Positions 6,367 through 17,700 of a DNA stretch of 64,000 nucleotides are shown piece by piece. The stretch lies in NCBI GenBank assembly GCA_015075585.1, contig JABTUB010000001.1:1164501-1228500 (forward strand), read 5' to 3'. The number at the start of each line of letters is the position of its first letter. Positions within the stretch are counted from its first letter, which is position 1. The notes beneath the pieces are model-generated. The model did not search any database, was not told where the DNA came from, and worked only from the letters and a program-made list of their open reading frames with translations. The DNA is from Chloracidobacterium sp. (GTDB lineage: Bacteria; Acidobacteriota; Blastocatellia; Pyrinomonadales; Pyrinomonadaceae). Both the position numbers and the translations under genes were made by a program.

Positions 6367-7050
6367 ATGAGGAAACGTGAACGAGAAAAGTTGATTGAAG
6401 GAATAAGTTCAGGGGCAGTTACGAAGCAGGGATTCCCGATGACTATCAGACCCTATGAAAGCGATGTACGCAAGATTTCCGAGTTAGCAAAGAGTACGGG
6501 CGAGACTCGCGCGGCTATTGCAAGAAAACTCATTCAAAAAGCGTTGTCGGAAAATGACTCAAAACTTAAGCAGGAGCGGTTCGAAAATAAGATCGACTGG
6601 ATCATAAGAACCGAACGCGAAAACCAAACTGATTTACGTAACCTCTTGAGCCTCTTCGATGGGTTGAATGAACAGTCGCAAAGTCTTAGTGATCATGTCA
6701 AAAGCCTTTCAGACGACTCGCTGAACACAACTGTTCTGCTACGTGAGGCGTATTGCATGCTAAATATCACGGTCTCGTCGCTCAATCAGATCTTTACAAG
6801 ACTGCTCGAATTCTTATCCCCCAATCAATCAGAGCGGGAAAACAGCATTGATATCGGGAACGCATTTCTTGCCAATCTGATCGCGCATTCCATTCTCGAT
6901 CTTGATAAATGCAATTCCTTTCATGGACTGAAGACTGAACCCATTGCTGAGGCCAATTTGTTTGTTGAAACAAAGATCAAAGTTCTACAAGAACGCATTG
7001 CGGCGAACGCTGCGAACACTAAGTTCAAAGAGGATGGAAAGTCTCAGTGA
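6367..7050 (+). CDS. Relaxosome accessory protein, ribbon-helix-helix type (MobC-like role)
   Basis: A 227-residue protein. Residues about 25-60 (MTIRPYESDVRKISELAKSTGETRAAIARKLIQKAL) show the strand followed by two helices of RHH DNA-binding proteins. The following 100 residues are a helical, coiled-coil-like segment (FENKIDWIIRTERENQ and on) that could mediate oligomerisation. It ends in TGA overlapping the GTG start of the relaxase by four bases (GTGA), so the two are translationally coupled. This arrangement is typical of MobC/NikA-like proteins that bind oriT and load the relaxase. The exact family was not identified. It lies opposite a second RHH-type gene across the candidate oriT. Confidence 0.7.
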   Translation: MRKREREKLIEGISSGAVTKQGFPMTIRPYESDVRKISELAKSTGETRAAIARKLIQKALSENDSKLKQERFENKIDWIIRTERENQTDLRNLLSLFDGLNEQSQSLSDHVKSLSDDSLNTTVLLREAYCMLNITVSSLNQIFTRLLEFLSPNQSERENSIDIGNAFLANLIAHSILDLDKCNSFHGLKTEPIAEANLFVETKIKVLQERIAANAANTKFKEDGKSQ

Positions 7051-9431
7051 GAATCGTTGTGTCAATTCAGTCAAAACGAGGCAGTGCACACGGGCTTGTC
7101 AACTACATTGCCAACAGCAAGATCGATCCTTCGAAGGAGCGGCCGAATGGCCGTGAACTCTTCAATGATTTTTCAAGCAATCTCTCATTGGAAAGCGCAA
7201 ACAACTCTCTGAAAGTCGCACTCTCAAAAACGCGGGTAGGCAATGATCAATTGCATCATCTCGTTATCTCATTCAAAGAGTCCGATTATAAGCAGTTGGC
7301 GCGATCTGAAAAGGAACGGCAAACCGCATTAAAATCTATCACGCGGGCAAGTGTTGATGGATTAAGGGAATACCTCAGAGCGGAAAAACTATCTTGGGTT
7401 GCCGCATTGCATCTAAATACTGACAATCCTCATGTTCATATCGCGTTGCAAAAGGAATACATATCAAAGTCTTTTGAAAATTGTCGTCTTACGCAGATAC
7501 CTAAAGATGCAATTCCTCACTATGAGATTGTGCGAAGGGAGAAGGTGTTTGTTCCGGGCATTGTGGCTCATGCGGCAGAAGTGAAAATGGAGTCGGTATT
7601 GGCTCAAGAACAGGTCAAAGAAAGGAATTTGCCTTTGCTGTCGCCCGATCTCTTTTCGCATGCGTCTGGTAACGCCGCTTTTCTCGATGAGCCTAGAGGC
7701 CTTGACCGTAACGGCAGAAGAACCCTCGGCAAGGCGATTATTGGTGAAGCATTGATCCGGCGAATTGAAGCCCAAATAGAACACTTGGCTCAAAATGGCG
7801 ACAAGATGAAATTCCTTGTTACGGATTCATCGAGTGGTGAGAAACGACGCTTGTCACTGAGCGATTTAGACCGACGCCGGGATAAACGATCCGAAGATGC
7901 TCGCATGGATGAAAACCCGGAGGCCAGGATTATAAAAACCGTGCTGTTTAAAATGATGGGCAAGCAGGAGAATCAAAAAACCAAAGTAGAAAAGGAATTC
8001 GGTACAGCAATCGAGGTAGCGAAGAAGATTCGATCTCACCATCGGAAACAGAACCTTAGACTACCGACACCAATACTCTCGAAAACCGAGATCGATCAGC
8101 TTCAGGAACAGTGTCTGGAGACATCCGATATCCGTCGGTTCGCTTATCTCGAAAAGGTGCGAACGGAGAATGAAAGAGAAGGCGAGATTGAAGGCCGGAA
8201 TCAGCATGACCTCAGTCGAATATTCGCACAAAAAGCAATCGCAAATCTAAGGGTCAAAAATAACGAACGCCAAATTCAGAATTTTGATACCGGCCGCTTC
8301 TATCGTCGCGTTGATCTGGATGGAAAATCACTTTCACTTGCAGACGTTGAAAGAGAACAAACTAAGCAGAGTATCGCATTGAAACTGGTTGAGGATATCC
8401 AACATTTTATAGGCAGGCTTACTTGTAGGGATGTCTCTCGTGAGGACTTAAAAACCAATCAACTACTGCAAGACATAGAACTCAAACTCGATGAATCGAA
8501 GCGAAAAATAGCGAAAGAGTATTCAGGCGCCAAGAAGCAATCGAAATTATTGGAAAAGATACTTGAATCGGATCGCGCTTCAGGAATGCAGGACGGAAAG
8601 TATTTGCCACACGAACTTGACGAGATAGAAAGACTGGCGGCTAGACTAGGTTTACGAGAGGTTTACCAGGAAAACTGGAGTGAACAAAGGTCACTAATTG
8701 ACTCGGCTAGAGCCGATTGTCCTGCCGCCAGAAGGCTTTCAAAATCCGGAGATCAATCTGATTTTGAGTGCCACAAACAGGAAGTGATCGGCGGCCGAGC
8801 CATCGCAAAAGAGATAGTTGCAAAGATCCGATTGGATATGGCTAAAGAAGATCTCGATATCTTTAGAAAGAAAAGACAATATACCAGGTTTCCTGTTTCT
8901 GGGTCGCGTCCAAAAGAAGTCAATTACTTGAGTCTAAAAGAGGTCGATCTGCCAAATACGCACTCGATATTGGATCAAGCTGTTGCGTTGATGCTGGAGG
9001 GCAAGGATGACAGACAAAACAGAAAAGTGGTGCTGAAGATGGCCGAGGAGAAGGAAACAAGACTCAACTTAGAATACGTAGGAGCAAAAGATATTTTCGA
9101 CGCTGCATCGACAATCGCCGCCGAATTCAAACAAAAGTCGGTTATGTCATTACACAATGAGCCGAAATATGCTCCGATCTTCACCCCTTCGGAGATTTCA
9201 TTGATCGAATTCCGAATCAATCAAACTCAAAGTTCAAACGAAGGGGCGAAACTGAAATCGATACTGAGAAATGCCGATACAAGTTCGGCCCAGTCCGTAA
9301 GGAATTTGTTAAAGACTTTTGATGCACCGAACCGAACTTTGGAGATCATTCGCCCGGACATGCAAAAGTCGGCATCGTCAGTTGAACACGGCTCTCGGCC
9401 ACCAAGGGCTGAACACGGAATAGAACGCTAA
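7047..9431 (+). CDS. Relaxase (MobA/MobL/VirD2-type)
   Basis: DNA strand transferase that would nick oriT and lead the strand into the recipient. The N-terminal 200 residues carry the relaxase features: a candidate catalytic Tyr20 in HGLVNYIANSK, a DQLHHLVISF strand-helix, and the metal-binding signature HLNTDNPHVHIAL (about residues 121-133) matching the HxxxDNPHxH motif III of MobA/MobL proteins. The remaining roughly 590 residues are highly charged and helical, with no helicase or primase motif seen. Start is GTG 7047, overlapping the upstream stop. It is followed after 85 bp by the 9517 gene. The length (794 residues) fits relaxases with a long partner-binding tail. The exact MOB class cannot be fixed without profiles. 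Confidence 0.88.
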   Translation: MRIVVSIQSKRGSAHGLVNYIANSKIDPSKERPNGRELFNDFSSNLSLESANNSLKVALSKTRVGNDQLHHLVISFKESDYKQLARSEKERQTALKSITRASVDGLREYLRAEKLSWVAALHLNTDNPHVHIALQKEYISKSFENCRLTQIPKDAIPHYEIVRREKVFVPGIVAHAAEVKMESVLAQEQVKERNLPLLSPDLFSHASGNAAFLDEPRGLDRNGRRTLGKAIIGEALIRRIEAQIEHLAQNGDKMKFLVTDSSSGEKRRLSLSDLDRRRDKRSEDARMDENPEARIIKTVLFKMMGKQENQKTKVEKEFGTAIEVAKKIRSHHRKQNLRLPTPILSKTEIDQLQEQCLETSDIRRFAYLEKVRTENEREGEIEGRNQHDLSRIFAQKAIANLRVKNNERQIQNFDTGRFYRRVDLDGKSLSLADVEREQTKQSIALKLVEDIQHFIGRLTCRDVSREDLKTNQLLQDIELKLDESKRKIAKEYSGAKKQSKLLEKILESDRASGMQDGKYLPHELDEIERLAARLGLREVYQENWSEQRSLIDSARADCPAARRLSKSGDQSDFECHKQEVIGGRAIAKEIVAKIRLDMAKEDLDIFRKKRQYTRFPVSGSRPKEVNYLSLKEVDLPNTHSILDQAVALMLEGKDDRQNRKVVLKMAEEKETRLNLEYVGAKDIFDAASTIAAEFKQKSVMSLHNEPKYAPIFTPSEISLIEFRINQTQSSNEGAKLKSILRNADTSSAQSVRNLLKTFDAPNRTLEIIRPDMQKSASSVEHGSRPPRAEHGIER

Positions 9432-9516
9432 AGGTTTAGATTTTTCTTTCGCGTCTTACAGGCACACGACTTGCTATTCAGATTGATCAGAACCGATAGG
9501 TTTCTGATTGATTGGA

Positions 9517-11766
9517 ATGGAAACAGAATTCACAAGCCAAGTTGTGGTGAAACCCGAAGAACCAAACGGTCGCCTTCCGAGACGTTCTCTCGACCTGTTA
9601 AATATCAATACGCCACAACTGATGCCATTAGCCCCTTTAAGGTCTGAGATCGCACCAAAGGGACTTGCGAGGGCCAGAGCATTGCTTGCTTATTCAGAAC
9701 GGCTCCGAAATACATACAGAGCAAATGAAGAAGGTTTGAGGGAAGGCATGAAACTCCTGGCCGAAACTGTCAACAACGGTCAACCAATTATTGTTTCCTG
9801 CTTTTGCCGTGCCGGCGAGATGTGTCATGCCGATGTCGTAAAGCTTGCGATCGAGAAGGTCCAACAGCGGGTACTTGTTCATGACAGTGCCAAAGGCAAA
9901 GCAGAACACTCACCATCAATAATAAGATTGGTCGATATTCCTAATCCGAGGACCCAAAGAGCTATTAACGAGATACTTTCCGTCAGTAAATCGGACTTGC
10001 TGCTGGCCCGCATAGACCAAACTGATGGTCGAAGCCGATATGAACACGCCTGGTTCTTGAATCAACATTCCCAATTCGCGCGGGATCTTTACGAACGCGG
10101 AGCCACTGTGTCCGGTAACATGGTTATCGTTCCCAAAGAAAAGCTATCCATTGCCGCAGGGTTGAGTATCGCAACCAATCAATATGCGGTAAAGAAACTG
10201 GAAGACATCACCGGTGATCGGACAAAGGCGGTCGAAGTTGCTCCCCAGATAGTCGAATACGGCCAAAAGATCGCGGGTTCTGACGCCGACCGTGAAACTC
10301 AGCTAAGGGTCTTCAATTGGATCTACCAGTCATTGGAAGGTAAAACTGAATTTTTAGATTCCGGCGATAGGACATTCAGTGAAGAATCTAAGCAAGAGCG
10401 CTTTGAGCGAACTATGACCGATATAGCGAATCTAGCTCACGAGTTAAGCCAACTTGAACCTTCCGATCATTTAATATCCTTAGATGCGGTGTTTGAGCAC
10501 GGAAAAGGTCATAAGACCATAGAAAATCCTGAAATTCTGCTGGACGGAAACGATTCACCTGAAAGAGAGCCTATAGAAACGATATCTGCCAGTAAGCTAG
10601 AATTTGAAAGATTTGAAATCGGCAACGTAACTCTAGCTCAAATGGCATCGGAAATGAGTAACAACGAGCGCGACCACTGGTTCAACGTGAAATTGCCGGC
10701 CATCGACAAAGAACTCGAAGACGGCAAACCAGTTAGTGAAATACTAGACGCGTACGGAGACACCATCTACGCGACTGCCATTCACGAACCCTCCAGGAAA
10801 CACGAAGCGGTTGACGATCTAAGATTTGCCACTGCTTATATTGAAAATCAACTAAGGCATCCAGACTCGAGGCTGCGGCACTTCAATGCACGATACCGAA
10901 AATATGCCACGATGATTGACCGAGCAACTACTCGCCAAGAAGTAATTGAAGCTGCTTCTTCCATTCGCAAGGATAATTCTCAGATTGGACTTAGATGGAA
11001 GGAACTTTCCGATCAGGAACGATCAAAAACCCCGAAAGCTCTTTCAGTGACGGAACTTCAATTCCTCTTTACCGAGGGTTCCCCAAAACATTACTCATCC
11101 GAAATGAACGCTGCAAAAATGTCCTTCTCACACTTTGGAAAGAGTCGAGAGGAAAAGACACAAGCCTTGTTTGAAGGCAATATCCGGTTAAGCACAGAGG
11201 GACGGCAACTTTTGCACAGCCTCGAAGCGAGATTGGAGAGATCTGATCTTAGACATTCCTTGGCCGCGACTAAACACTTTCTTTCAAGTCTGAGCACTCC
11301 AAGCAATGATCTGAAAAACCCGAACGAATTCGATCACAAGAAGACTTATCAAAATTTACCTTCCTATGAAAAAGATTTCGTTTACGGCAAAGCGATACAT
11401 CAGAGAGATCTGTTAGAAACCCGAGTGCAAGAGCGATATGTTGAAATGAAATCAACAGATGATGCCGTTCACAGGTTTGCACAATTTCGTGAGGACGTTG
11501 TAGATGACCTTGTCAGAAAGTTAAGCAGCGACAAGTCGAAATCGCAAACAGGTACAAGAGAAATCGTTGAATTCCACATGAGTAAATATTGTTTGACGGA
11601 CACGACTGAAACGTCAAGAGCAGACGCTTTCATTCATCAACTGGGCGCAAAGCTCGATCAGATCCGCTTATCTCAAGCCAAGCAGATCAATTATCCAGTG
11701 TCATCAGAAAACCCAAATGTTAGAACTGCACAGATTGGAGAACAAGGTCATTTACGCCAACGCTAG
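9517..11766 (+). CDS. Large mobilisation-region protein with CxC...CH motif
   Basis: Unrecognised protein of about 749 residues. Near residues 95-108 is SCFCRAGEMCHADVVK, which resembles the C-x-C-x4-5-CH-x-D signature of the DUF4326/DUF488-like domains found on phages and plasmids. The local context (LRSEIAPKGLARARALL, then GQPIIVSCFC) supports a small alpha/beta domain there. The rest is acidic and helical, with no membrane segment or Walker motif. Start: ATG 9517 is preferred; TTG 9508 is a possible alternative, and no strong Shine-Dalgarno is seen for either. It lies directly after the relaxase in the same direction, so it may assist DNA processing or act in the recipient. Function is unknown. 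Confidence 0.65.
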   Translation: METEFTSQVVVKPEEPNGRLPRRSLDLLNINTPQLMPLAPLRSEIAPKGLARARALLAYSERLRNTYRANEEGLREGMKLLAETVNNGQPIIVSCFCRAGEMCHADVVKLAIEKVQQRVLVHDSAKGKAEHSPSIIRLVDIPNPRTQRAINEILSVSKSDLLLARIDQTDGRSRYEHAWFLNQHSQFARDLYERGATVSGNMVIVPKEKLSIAAGLSIATNQYAVKKLEDITGDRTKAVEVAPQIVEYGQKIAGSDADRETQLRVFNWIYQSLEGKTEFLDSGDRTFSEESKQERFERTMTDIANLAHELSQLEPSDHLISLDAVFEHGKGHKTIENPEILLDGNDSPEREPIETISASKLEFERFEIGNVTLAQMASEMSNNERDHWFNVKLPAIDKELEDGKPVSEILDAYGDTIYATAIHEPSRKHEAVDDLRFATAYIENQLRHPDSRLRHFNARYRKYATMIDRATTRQEVIEAASSIRKDNSQIGLRWKELSDQERSKTPKALSVTELQFLFTEGSPKHYSSEMNAAKMSFSHFGKSREEKTQALFEGNIRLSTEGRQLLHSLEARLERSDLRHSLAATKHFLSSLSTPSNDLKNPNEFDHKKTYQNLPSYEKDFVYGKAIHQRDLLETRVQERYVEMKSTDDAVHRFAQFREDVVDDLVRKLSSDKSKSQTGTREIVEFHMSKYCLTDTTETSRADAFIHQLGAKLDQIRLSQAKQINYPVSSENPNVRTAQIGEQGHLRQR

Positions 11767-11831
11767 TTTTGAGTAAGCTCTCCTGTCTAGCCCCGTCAAG
11801 TTTTTGGCCTAATTTTGGCGGACACAGTATC

Positions 11832-12134
11832 TCACTCTTTCTCAGTACATAACCAATCAAATTCCTTCCCATCGGCTGGAAAGCTCCCTGTCACCCCATT
11901 CCTTGTACCTTTGCCAGTTGACCCAACCTTAACGTCAAGAAAGTCCTCAAGGTAGTCAATGCCCGGTCCTAACACAATGGAGCCACTTTCATCCGGTGAA
12001 CTGGCACGTCCTGCAGCAGGATCACCCCACACAGCTTCCTTTTCTTCACATTCCCAAGACCATTCACCGCCCTTTATGATATTCAGATGGGCCCGGTGTG
12101 TTCCGTTTGTACATTGTAATTTCCATTTACTCAT
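11832..12134 (-). CDS. Small hypothetical protein, third gene of the giant-protein operon
   Basis: A 100-residue soluble protein with a good AGGAGA ribosome-binding site 9 bp before its ATG at 12134. It has Trp and Cys in a WKLQCTNGTHRAHL start, a WSWECEEKEAVWGD segment, a DYLEDFLDVKVGSTGKGTRNG loop region and a DWLCTEKE end. Three cysteines (8, 29 and 96) may pair or bind metal. No family was recognised. It starts 38 bp after the stop of the 856-residue gene and probably belongs to that operon. It could be an immunity, chaperone or tip component for the large proteins, but that is only a context guess. Confidence 0.6.
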   Translation of the reverse strand: MSKWKLQCTNGTHRAHLNIIKGGEWSWECEEKEAVWGDPAAGRASSPDESGSIVLGPGIDYLEDFLDVKVGSTGKGTRNGVTGSFPADGKEFDWLCTEKE

Positions 12135-12172
12135 GATTAAAATTTCTCCTGCCTAGAACTGTTCCGATTTTG

Positions 12173-14743
12173 TTATCCTAAGGTGTCCCCTACATTCCTC
12201 ACTTCAAATTCTCGAACGAGCGGCTCACTTTCAGTTTCATCTTCAAGTCTAACGTACCTTACACCTATTCGAGCATTACTTCCTTCTTTGAGGTTTGTTT
12301 GAGGCAATATTTCAAAATAACTAGAACCTCTTAATGGTTGTTGAGCCCCAAATTCACCAGCAACTTCGCTTTTCGTGAAGTCGGCTGTCGAATCTGCAAT
12401 CGCGGGGCCCAAAGTCACCTTGACGGCATATCTATCGTCAAATGCATCACAATTTTCAGCACTGATCCGCATTATAGTCCGCCCATAATAGTCGGTCCCC
12501 AATTGATCGGCTTTGAAACAAAAGTCGGGAGCCTTCGGAGGGGGCTGAACGTAGATCGTATCTAAAGGGTTCGACACCTGTCCCTCATATGACAACTTCA
12601 AATAATCAACATGAAGTCGGGTCGCAAAGGTTAGATGGCGCGTATAGTCAAGCGTAAGTTTATCTTCATCCCCGGAAATCCCCTTATTCCATTCTGTTTC
12701 ACATTCAACGAGATTTCGTTTCGACGAGTAACTACCAATCGATCCATCAGCCAAAATGTCCGATCTATGAAAGACCAGCCAGAACCGCTTTGCATTTGGA
12801 TTTTCAGTAACAACTCCTCGTGTCTCGGAATCCGAAAACACCCGTGCCGACCCACATTCAAATTGTGTTTCAAAACCACAGCGAATGGATTCCCGCGAAA
12901 GCCGGACGACTTCTGTAATCGTAGCGTAAAAACTGCCAACATTGAGCGTCCCACCGACTAAACCTTCTAAAAGTTCGTCAGAAATGGGCAATGTAGCTGT
13001 TAGCGTTACGCGCCAGACATTGTCAATATCTAGCGTTTTTCCCTCAACGTTGACCTCCAGACTTGTTACCGGCCGATCTGGGTGCTTAATCAGAAACTGA
13101 AGTTCTCCCTTTGCAGTTTGGGCAAACTTGTCAGCTTTCCAATCCACTGAATCTAACTCATAAGTGATTTCGTTACGTTCGCGGCTTATGTGAATGTTCT
13201 TGAATGCAACACAGGATTCCTTATAACGGATCTCCGGTCGCACTTTATCGGAATCGCCGACTTTTTTTCTGCGGTCCCAAGTATCTCCCGCCGTCAGTTT
13301 TGAAAAGATCTCGGAATCATAAAAAGGAACCGGGAACTCGAAATGTCGTCTTTGAATTATAGCGAGACCTTTGACCTCTAATGGTTCTGTCGAATCGGGG
13401 GAGATTGATTCACCGCATCTCTCGAATTTTGTTGAAATAAGGGAACTATCGGTCGCCATCGGTTCAACAATAACAAGCTCTGTCGCCGGAAGAGATGATG
13501 TCAGTTCAAAAGTAACATTATTCAGATACTCATCGATTTCCTTAATGGAAGGATCTCCGTCGTTGGTTACTTCATCAATTGTTTCAACTTTTTTGACTGT
13601 TTCGACACTCTCGGCAATTCGTTTGAAATCCGAAAGATTCCCTGATTGTATTCTCCTTCGGCTGGTCCAGATGCTTCCAACCTGGGAGCATTCAATCTCA
13701 CCGAGTTGTGCCATGCTGACATTGCTGGTAAAAACCGGCCAGCTCGTCTCTATCGCTTCATTACCTTCAGTGTCATGGTAGTTTGCGATTACATAATAGC
13801 AGTAACTGTTATCATCAACTCCCGTGAGTAAAGATTCCTTCTTATAATCGTCGGCGTCAATTTTATCGTGAATACCGTCCAGAAACCCTTGGCCCAACAA
13901 TGTACTCGTTTCCCAACTCAATGAAGTCAGCAAGCGAAGAGCACTCAAGTCGCTCGGATCAGCATGTGCTATGGACGGGGAATTAAAAATCCTTTGCCCT
14001 CGTGCCTGAATATCTTTCCACTGATTTATGTTGATATGCACATAAGCACCGCCGTTTTCAAGAGAAGTGCGTTTGCTTATGTCGGATAAGTCATGGCTGA
14101 TCCAAGCCCTGGCATCTATCTTCGCAACCTCGATAAAATTCAGATTGAGATCATAACGGGCGAGTTCGTCGACTGGCGGAAATCTCAGAAATTGAATACC
14201 CTCTAATTTGACCGGTGCTGAGAAAACTACGCTTTTTAGCCCTGAGCGTTCGAAATAAAAAACATCTCCTGAGCGTACTCTCGCCTTAACCTTCGCGCGA
14301 CCGTCGATACCGTTGAGAGTTACGGTCGCAGCATCTGTACTTCCGTAGACCCTAAAGTATACCGCGTCAAACGACGAACACTCACTGTCCGGCTGGTACA
14401 TAAAGGTCAGATGGCCAAAACGAAGGTTATAAGAATCCCAAAATCCACGAGGGTATAAGCTTCTAGGCGGATGGCCGACAGTTACGGTTTCAGGCTTAAA
14501 TAATCGGTCGTCGTCGATCGAAATCCCATCACTTCGCATGACTGAATAGGAGTCGGGATAATACCGGTTGTCACCAGAGAAGATGAAAGGAGCATTCCAC
14601 TTTAGCCTGATTCCACCAGGGACCACAGCAGTCTGCGTGCGATCACCAACATTTTGACCATCAATCCAACTGGAACCCTGTATTCGAAACCGTTCAGGGC
14701 AATTGCTGGCTTTTGGAGTGTCGCACAATCGAATAGTTCCCAT
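12173..14743 (-). CDS. Giant hypothetical protein (856 residues), beta-rich
   Basis: Start is taken at ATG 14743 (MGTIRLCDTPKAS), two bases after the stop of the upstream gene and with GGGGAG just ahead. Thirteen further upstream codons would overlap that gene. No signal peptide or membrane helix is visible. The sequence is beta-strand-rich, with many short hydrophobic strands separated by Asp/Ser/Gly turns. An early GGIRLKWNAPF...YYPDSYSVMRSD stretch is reminiscent of fibronectin-III-like strands, and several later repeats look Ig-like. I recognise no catalytic motif. Tight coupling to the 1219-residue protein suggests they form one assembly. An extracellular or injected structural protein or toxin is possible; nothing in the sequence proves this. 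Confidence 0.7.
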   Translation of the reverse strand: MGTIRLCDTPKASNCPERFRIQGSSWIDGQNVGDRTQTAVVPGGIRLKWNAPFIFSGDNRYYPDSYSVMRSDGISIDDDRLFKPETVTVGHPPRSLYPRGFWDSYNLRFGHLTFMYQPDSECSSFDAVYFRVYGSTDAATVTLNGIDGRAKVKARVRSGDVFYFERSGLKSVVFSAPVKLEGIQFLRFPPVDELARYDLNLNFIEVAKIDARAWISHDLSDISKRTSLENGGAYVHININQWKDIQARGQRIFNSPSIAHADPSDLSALRLLTSLSWETSTLLGQGFLDGIHDKIDADDYKKESLLTGVDDNSYCYYVIANYHDTEGNEAIETSWPVFTSNVSMAQLGEIECSQVGSIWTSRRRIQSGNLSDFKRIAESVETVKKVETIDEVTNDGDPSIKEIDEYLNNVTFELTSSLPATELVIVEPMATDSSLISTKFERCGESISPDSTEPLEVKGLAIIQRRHFEFPVPFYDSEIFSKLTAGDTWDRRKKVGDSDKVRPEIRYKESCVAFKNIHISRERNEITYELDSVDWKADKFAQTAKGELQFLIKHPDRPVTSLEVNVEGKTLDIDNVWRVTLTATLPISDELLEGLVGGTLNVGSFYATITEVVRLSRESIRCGFETQFECGSARVFSDSETRGVVTENPNAKRFWLVFHRSDILADGSIGSYSSKRNLVECETEWNKGISGDEDKLTLDYTRHLTFATRLHVDYLKLSYEGQVSNPLDTIYVQPPPKAPDFCFKADQLGTDYYGRTIMRISAENCDAFDDRYAVKVTLGPAIADSTADFTKSEVAGEFGAQQPLRGSSYFEILPQTNLKEGSNARIGVRYVRLEDETESEPLVREFEVRNVGDTLG

Positions 14744-14745
14744 GA

Positions 14746-17700
14746 CTAATTTTCTCCCCAAGTCTGACCTACCCTTAACCAAAATGAAAAAACAAATTTC
14801 TCTTCAGCTATGTTTTTGTCATTTTTAAACCTTAACCGCGGCAAGTTCTCTTGCTCCAAGCAGAATGTTACCTCAACAACATACTTTCCTTTCGGCAGTC
14901 TGACTGCGACGCCATCAAGTTTGCCGACGACGATGCTGTGACAACCGTCGGCCGATGGTATAAGTGCCCCCTCCAAAATTTTGATCCCTCCTCCAATCTT
15001 GTCAACGGCGATTCTTATCTTAACGCGACGCCAATCGCATGGCTCAGGCGTTTTGAAGAGAAGCCCGACGGCGGAATGACCCGTATCATACAGTACGCAA
15101 AGCTCTGTTATTTCTGCTTGATCAAGGACATTCCGTGCTGGCAATTGGCGGGGAGCATCAAATATCCCGCACCAATCGAGAAACGCAAGGAAATGAGCCC
15201 CAGCATTTTCAGAAAAAGTACCCGCCCAGTCTGACACAAAAGCCGGTAATAGCCATCCACTGGAAAGTGCAATATCGAGAATGGGAATTTGAATTGAACC
15301 AAAGTCATAACTATCCAACTGAGCAATTCCTGATAAATCATAGATATTGGTACCGAATGGCCCAAACACCATCCGACATTCCCGTGGCGTCAAGTGACTT
15401 ACTGCCGAGGTAAAATCCGATACTCTAAAGTCCCACTGGTCGATCAAATCGTTCAGGTCGCCACCGCTAGGATCGCTTTTGAAGATCTCAATCCTGTGTT
15501 CTCCGGGCGAAGCGTCGAAATTGAACCAATATTCTTGCTCCGGTAGTCTCGGGCCTCCGCCTAGGCGGGATCTTTCGATAGAGATTTTTGTTCCTGCTTC
15601 ATGAGAGTCGTTCCGTGAAAACGCAGTCGATTTACCGTCTAAGACCCCTCCTTCCCATAAGGACTCTCCGTTGATCCTGAACCAGATGTCTTTGTAGATC
15701 TTGTCCATGTATCCAACGTTAGAACGTATTACTCCGGAGTGATTTAGATAGTGCCCAAAACCAATACCAAGAGGGTTCGGGTTCCACCCAGGCTGATTGG
15801 TCTGAAAATTCCGTTCATCCCCTAGGGTCGAAAATCGGATGTATGGCCTGAGTGGCGGAGCTATTACATTGAACTGTCGTTGAAGTGCCCAGTCTTGGGG
15901 CGGGGCTTTCGCTGCAGAAGAAGATGAACTCCCTTCTAAAACAAGTTCATATCGACCGGGTTTGAGAAGAGATGTCGGTGGGGAAACAATTTCACCTAAA
16001 CTTCTTTCTGACCATCCGATAGAAAATACCCAACACGAGAAGAATTCCTCGTCGCCAAAATTAATGCAGATACTGTCATCAGCTTCAGACTCATCATTCC
16101 GAGTAAGCAGGACCGACCACTCAGACAAATCGGCGGTCACCTTGCCAATCTCCCTAATGGCGGGGTGTTTATCCCAAGTGGGTCCCCACGCACTCGGCTT
16201 TGAACGAGAAATGATATGGATCTCGCATGTCTTCGCCCCTTTTGGTACGGTAAAAAATGTCACATTCCGTTCGTCTGATTCGCGATTTCCCCCGATAGCC
16301 AAAAGTCGCGTACTTTTGAATGGAAACCCGACAAATTCAAGGGGGCGATAGCTTGAAACGATCACCTGCCCAAAAACCTTTTCCGCACGTCCTCCAACGA
16401 CAGGTACTGTTTCGTTTGGTTCGTTTCCGAAAGTTTGAACAAAGAAACGATTTTCTGGTGCATATTCACTAGGCTGAGCGTAATCAAACGGATTTAACCA
16501 TGCGAGAGGATTCGAACACGGTATGGCAAGGGTCGATGTTGGGGTAAAACCGTGTTTTGTGTCTGTTTCCAGCCAACAAGCTTTCACATCAGGCACAATC
16601 TCTCGATTTTCAGCGTCGTCAGGGTCTATCTTCCATATTTCGAGTTTGTTTAACGTGTGTGTAACATTCTGACCTGCTTCGAAATAGGGAGCATTAGGCG
16701 GTTTATTGGGGTCGATCTCCGAGTTAAATATCGTGGCTCTAGTGACGCCGCCTTGATTGGCTCTCTGCTGAAATGGTATCAGAATAGCCGTATCAGGATA
16801 AATATTCTCTTCTTTTTCAGTCAGCTCACCCTGGATGCCGGACGCCGCGTGAAACGTGCCGATAGGTTCTACAATCCCCGTACTTGATTCGGAAAATTGC
16901 AATGGGCTTGCTGGAGATCGATAATCGCCCGATCCAATATTGAAAATGTCGGCCTCAAAATGAATATCATCGAGAGGCCAACAAAGCGACAACGTAAATC
17001 TAAGCCGCAAATGAAGTTTTTTCGGATCAGGAAATCGCGCTTCTAAATCAACACCAAATCCCAAACCAAGCGTATAGCCCCAGAGAGACAACCATGCATA
17101 GCCGTTAGCTTGTAGACGGCCACTCACCAAAACGGGGTTCCAGGCGAGTTGTGCCCCCACGGACAGACTAATATTAATGCCCCCACTAAAGCCTAGAAGG
17201 CTACCCGAACAACTTAAATAACCGCTTGCCTTAAAAATCGCACCTTCGAATGGTTTGATTTGTAAACCGCCATACAGCGAAAGAATGTTTAGAAACGTAA
17301 CTGTAGCAGCCTCCAAATATTCCCCACCCACTCTTACGAGCGCCTTCAAGGGGTGCTCTAGTTCGGCGATAAACTCAAATTGTCCCTTAAACGTTGCGAC
17401 TAGAAAATCCAAGTGTTGTTCAGCTCGAAGCGCGATTAACTTACGGACAGTGTCTATTACGCCTTGCACGGAAGCTATTTTTTTCTGTTTTAGAGCACTT
17501 AGGTCGCCACTGAGAAGAATAATTGGTCCTCGATTTAAGTATGTAAGGCCCAGTTCCTTTATTCCAATAATTTCCCCATTGGAGCTGAGATCCCCAATCG
17601 CTGCGGAAATCCCGTAGGCTTTAAATCCCGTTGATTGCAAAGAAACCCATCCATCAGACTCATAAATTTTGTTCTTGGCCCAATCTTGCACCGCTTCTGG

